From Bacilli bacterium (GTDB lineage: Bacteria > Bacillota_I > Bacilli_A > RF39 > UBA660): 15,048 bases of DNA. The position numbers and the translations under genes are program-made. Below the pieces are notes generated by a model. It had not been told where the DNA came from, did not search any database, and saw only the letters and a program-made list of their open reading frames with translations. Of the stretch, positions 13,906 through 15,048 are shown in pieces. The first letter of the stretch is position 1. Each line of letters begins with the position of its first letter. The stretch is taken from NCBI GenBank assembly GCA_900753645.1, contig CAADZW010000157.1:1-15048 (forward strand). Reading direction: 5' to 3'.

Positions 13906-15048
13906 TTACTCTTTATATTCAAATTCAAAATCTAAGATTCTAACTGTGTCACCATCTTTTGCCCCTAATTGTCTTAATTTATCATCGACACCATATTTTC
14001 TTAACTTATTAGCAAATCTATTAGCAGCCTCATCAGTATTAAATTTAGTCATCTTTAATAATTTTTCAACCTTATCACCTTTAACAATCCATACATTATC
14101 CTGTTTAATTATAGTAAAAGGTTGTTCTTCTTTAAACTTATACAAAACATGACTCTCAAATTTTTCCTCTTCATATAAAGGTTGCTTTTTTATTTTTTCC
14201 AACATTTTAGCCAAAGCTAAGACCACTTCTTTTAATCCATTACCATTAATAGCTTCAACTGGATAAATATCGACGTTAACTTTATTTTTAAATTTTTCCA
14301 AGTTTGATAAAGATGATGGCATATCCATTTTATTAGCGATAATAATCTGTGGTTTATCTAATATATTAGGATTAAACTGTTTTAATTCGTTGTTGATAAT
14401 CAAATAATCTTCATATGGATCTCTTCCTTCGGTAGCCCCCATATCGATAACATGAGCAATAACCCTCGTTCTTTCAATATGTTTTAAAAATTGATCACCT
14501 AAACCATCACCACGTGAAGCCCCTTCAATTAATCCTGGCAAATCAGCGACAACAAAAGAAGTATCATTAGCTTTAACGACTCCCAAGTTAGGCTTTAAAG
14601 TAGTAAAATGATAAGCTGCTATTTTAGGTTTAGCGGAAGATATTTGAGAAATGATGGTCGATTTACCAACACTTGGCATTCCCACTAATCCAACATCAGC
14701 TAAAAGTTTTAATTCGACTTTAACATTTCTAATTTCACCAGGTTCGCCATTTTCAGCAAAATGGGGAGCCGGATTTGCTTTAGTAGCAAAAGCAATATTT
14801 CCCCGACCACCGCGACCACCACTAGCTACGACAACTTCTTCACCATTTTTAGTTAAATCGGCTATAATTAAGCCAGTATCTAAATCAGTAATGATGGTGC
14901 CTAATGGAACTTTTACGATAATATCATCGGCCTTGGCTCCATGCATCCCTTTGCCGGAACCGTTTTCGCCTTTCTTTCCTTTGATTTGTTTTTGATATCT
15001 TAGGTCAATTAAAGTATTAAGACCCTCATCAACCTTAAAAATTATGTC
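13906..15048 (-). CDS. obg: Obg-family GTPase, N-terminus outside the window
   Basis: Obg/CgtA is a ribosome-associated GTPase involved in large-subunit maturation and stress control. The frame is open to the window edge; 380 residues are visible and about 42 N-terminal ones are missing by comparison with B. subtilis Obg. An internal ATG at 14946 is not the start, because clear Obg sequence (DIIFKVDEGLNTL) precedes it in frame. The glycine-rich Obg fold contains GGRGGRGN. Then come G1 GMPSVGKST (visible residues 123-131), G3 DLPGLIEGA (from 169), and G4 NKMD (239-242). The G5 region reads VEAING instead of the usual ISA pattern. The last 80 residues form the OCT (DUF1967) domain found in Firmicute Obg proteins, ending in an acidic EFEYKE. 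murC lies 75 bases downstream on the same strand. Confidence 0.95.
   Translation of the reverse strand, partial: DIIFKVDEGLNTLIDLRYQKQIKGKKGENGSGKGMHGAKADDIIVKVPLGTIITDLDTGLIIADLTKNGEEVVVASGGRGGRGNIAFATKANPAPHFAENGEPGEIRNVKVELKLLADVGLVGMPSVGKSTIISQISSAKPKIAAYHFTTLKPNLGVVKANDTSFVVADLPGLIEGASRGDGLGDQFLKHIERTRVIAHVIDMGATEGRDPYEDYLIINNELKQFNPNILDKPQIIIANKMDMPSSLSNLEKFKNKVNVDIYPVEAINGNGLKEVVLALAKMLEKIKKQPLYEEEKFESHVLYKFKEEQPFTIIKQDNVWIVKGDKVEKLLKMTKFNTDEAANRFANKLRKYGVDDKLRQLGAKDGDTVRILDFEFEYKE

Noticed and set aside
14651..14995. 114-codon plus-strand frame opposite obg
   Set aside because: It is antisense to conserved Obg GTPase and glycine-rich sequence; low-complexity Pro/Ser-rich translation is typical of a shadow frame.
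1..15048. CRISPR array, insertion sequence, prophage or toxin-antitoxin module
   Set aside because: No regularly spaced repeats, transposase or integrase sequence, or paired toxin-antitoxin genes were seen. The gene content is mainly housekeeping.

Overview
The window looks like chromosome from a low-GC (roughly 30% by eye), wall-bearing Firmicute of the Bacilli/Mollicute-related type, for example an uncultured gut RF39- or Erysipelotrichia-like lineage. This placement is an inference. It rests on ParC/ParE proteins close to the Staphylococcus GrlA/GrlB type, RNase HIII, a T-box leader, AGGAG-type ribosome binding sites and TTGACA-N17-TATAAT promoters. UGA is a stop codon (parE, rnhC and the sugar transferase gene all end in TGA) and MurC is present, so this is not a code-4, wall-less Mycoplasma.

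Layout, left to right. Almost everything is on the minus strand. The left edge cuts a tRNA-Ser gene just before its anticodon. Then come a membrane-anchored aryl-sulfate sulfotransferase, a membrane-tethered XRE-type regulator with its own promoter, an unrecognised helical protein (GTG start), and trpS. trpS has a long leader carrying a complete T-box with a UGG specifier. Between the T-box terminator and trpS lies a 12-codon reading frame with its own ribosome binding site and two adjacent Trp codons. Upstream sits a tRNA-Leu(UAA) gene with its own promoter and terminator.

The centre is one minus-strand operon: parE, a small monotopic phosphoglycosyl-transferase-like gene, parC, then a small two-helix membrane protein. 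Stops and starts overlap or nearly touch. Divergent from parE is a short plus-strand operon: rnhC and an unrecognised 184-aa gene joined by an ATGA overlap. This operon converges on murC, and the two stop codons overlap in the loop of one bidirectional terminator. The right edge cuts off the N-terminal part of obg.

The conserved genes are housekeeping: DNA topology, RNA-DNA hybrid removal, peptidoglycan precursor synthesis, ribosome-associated GTPase, Trp charging. The points most worth a second look are the Trp-Trp leader peptide behind the trpS T-box, the sugar transferase inside parE-parC with Asn at the position of the expected catalytic Asp, and a near-identical 42-bp terminator used by both tRNA-Leu and trpS.
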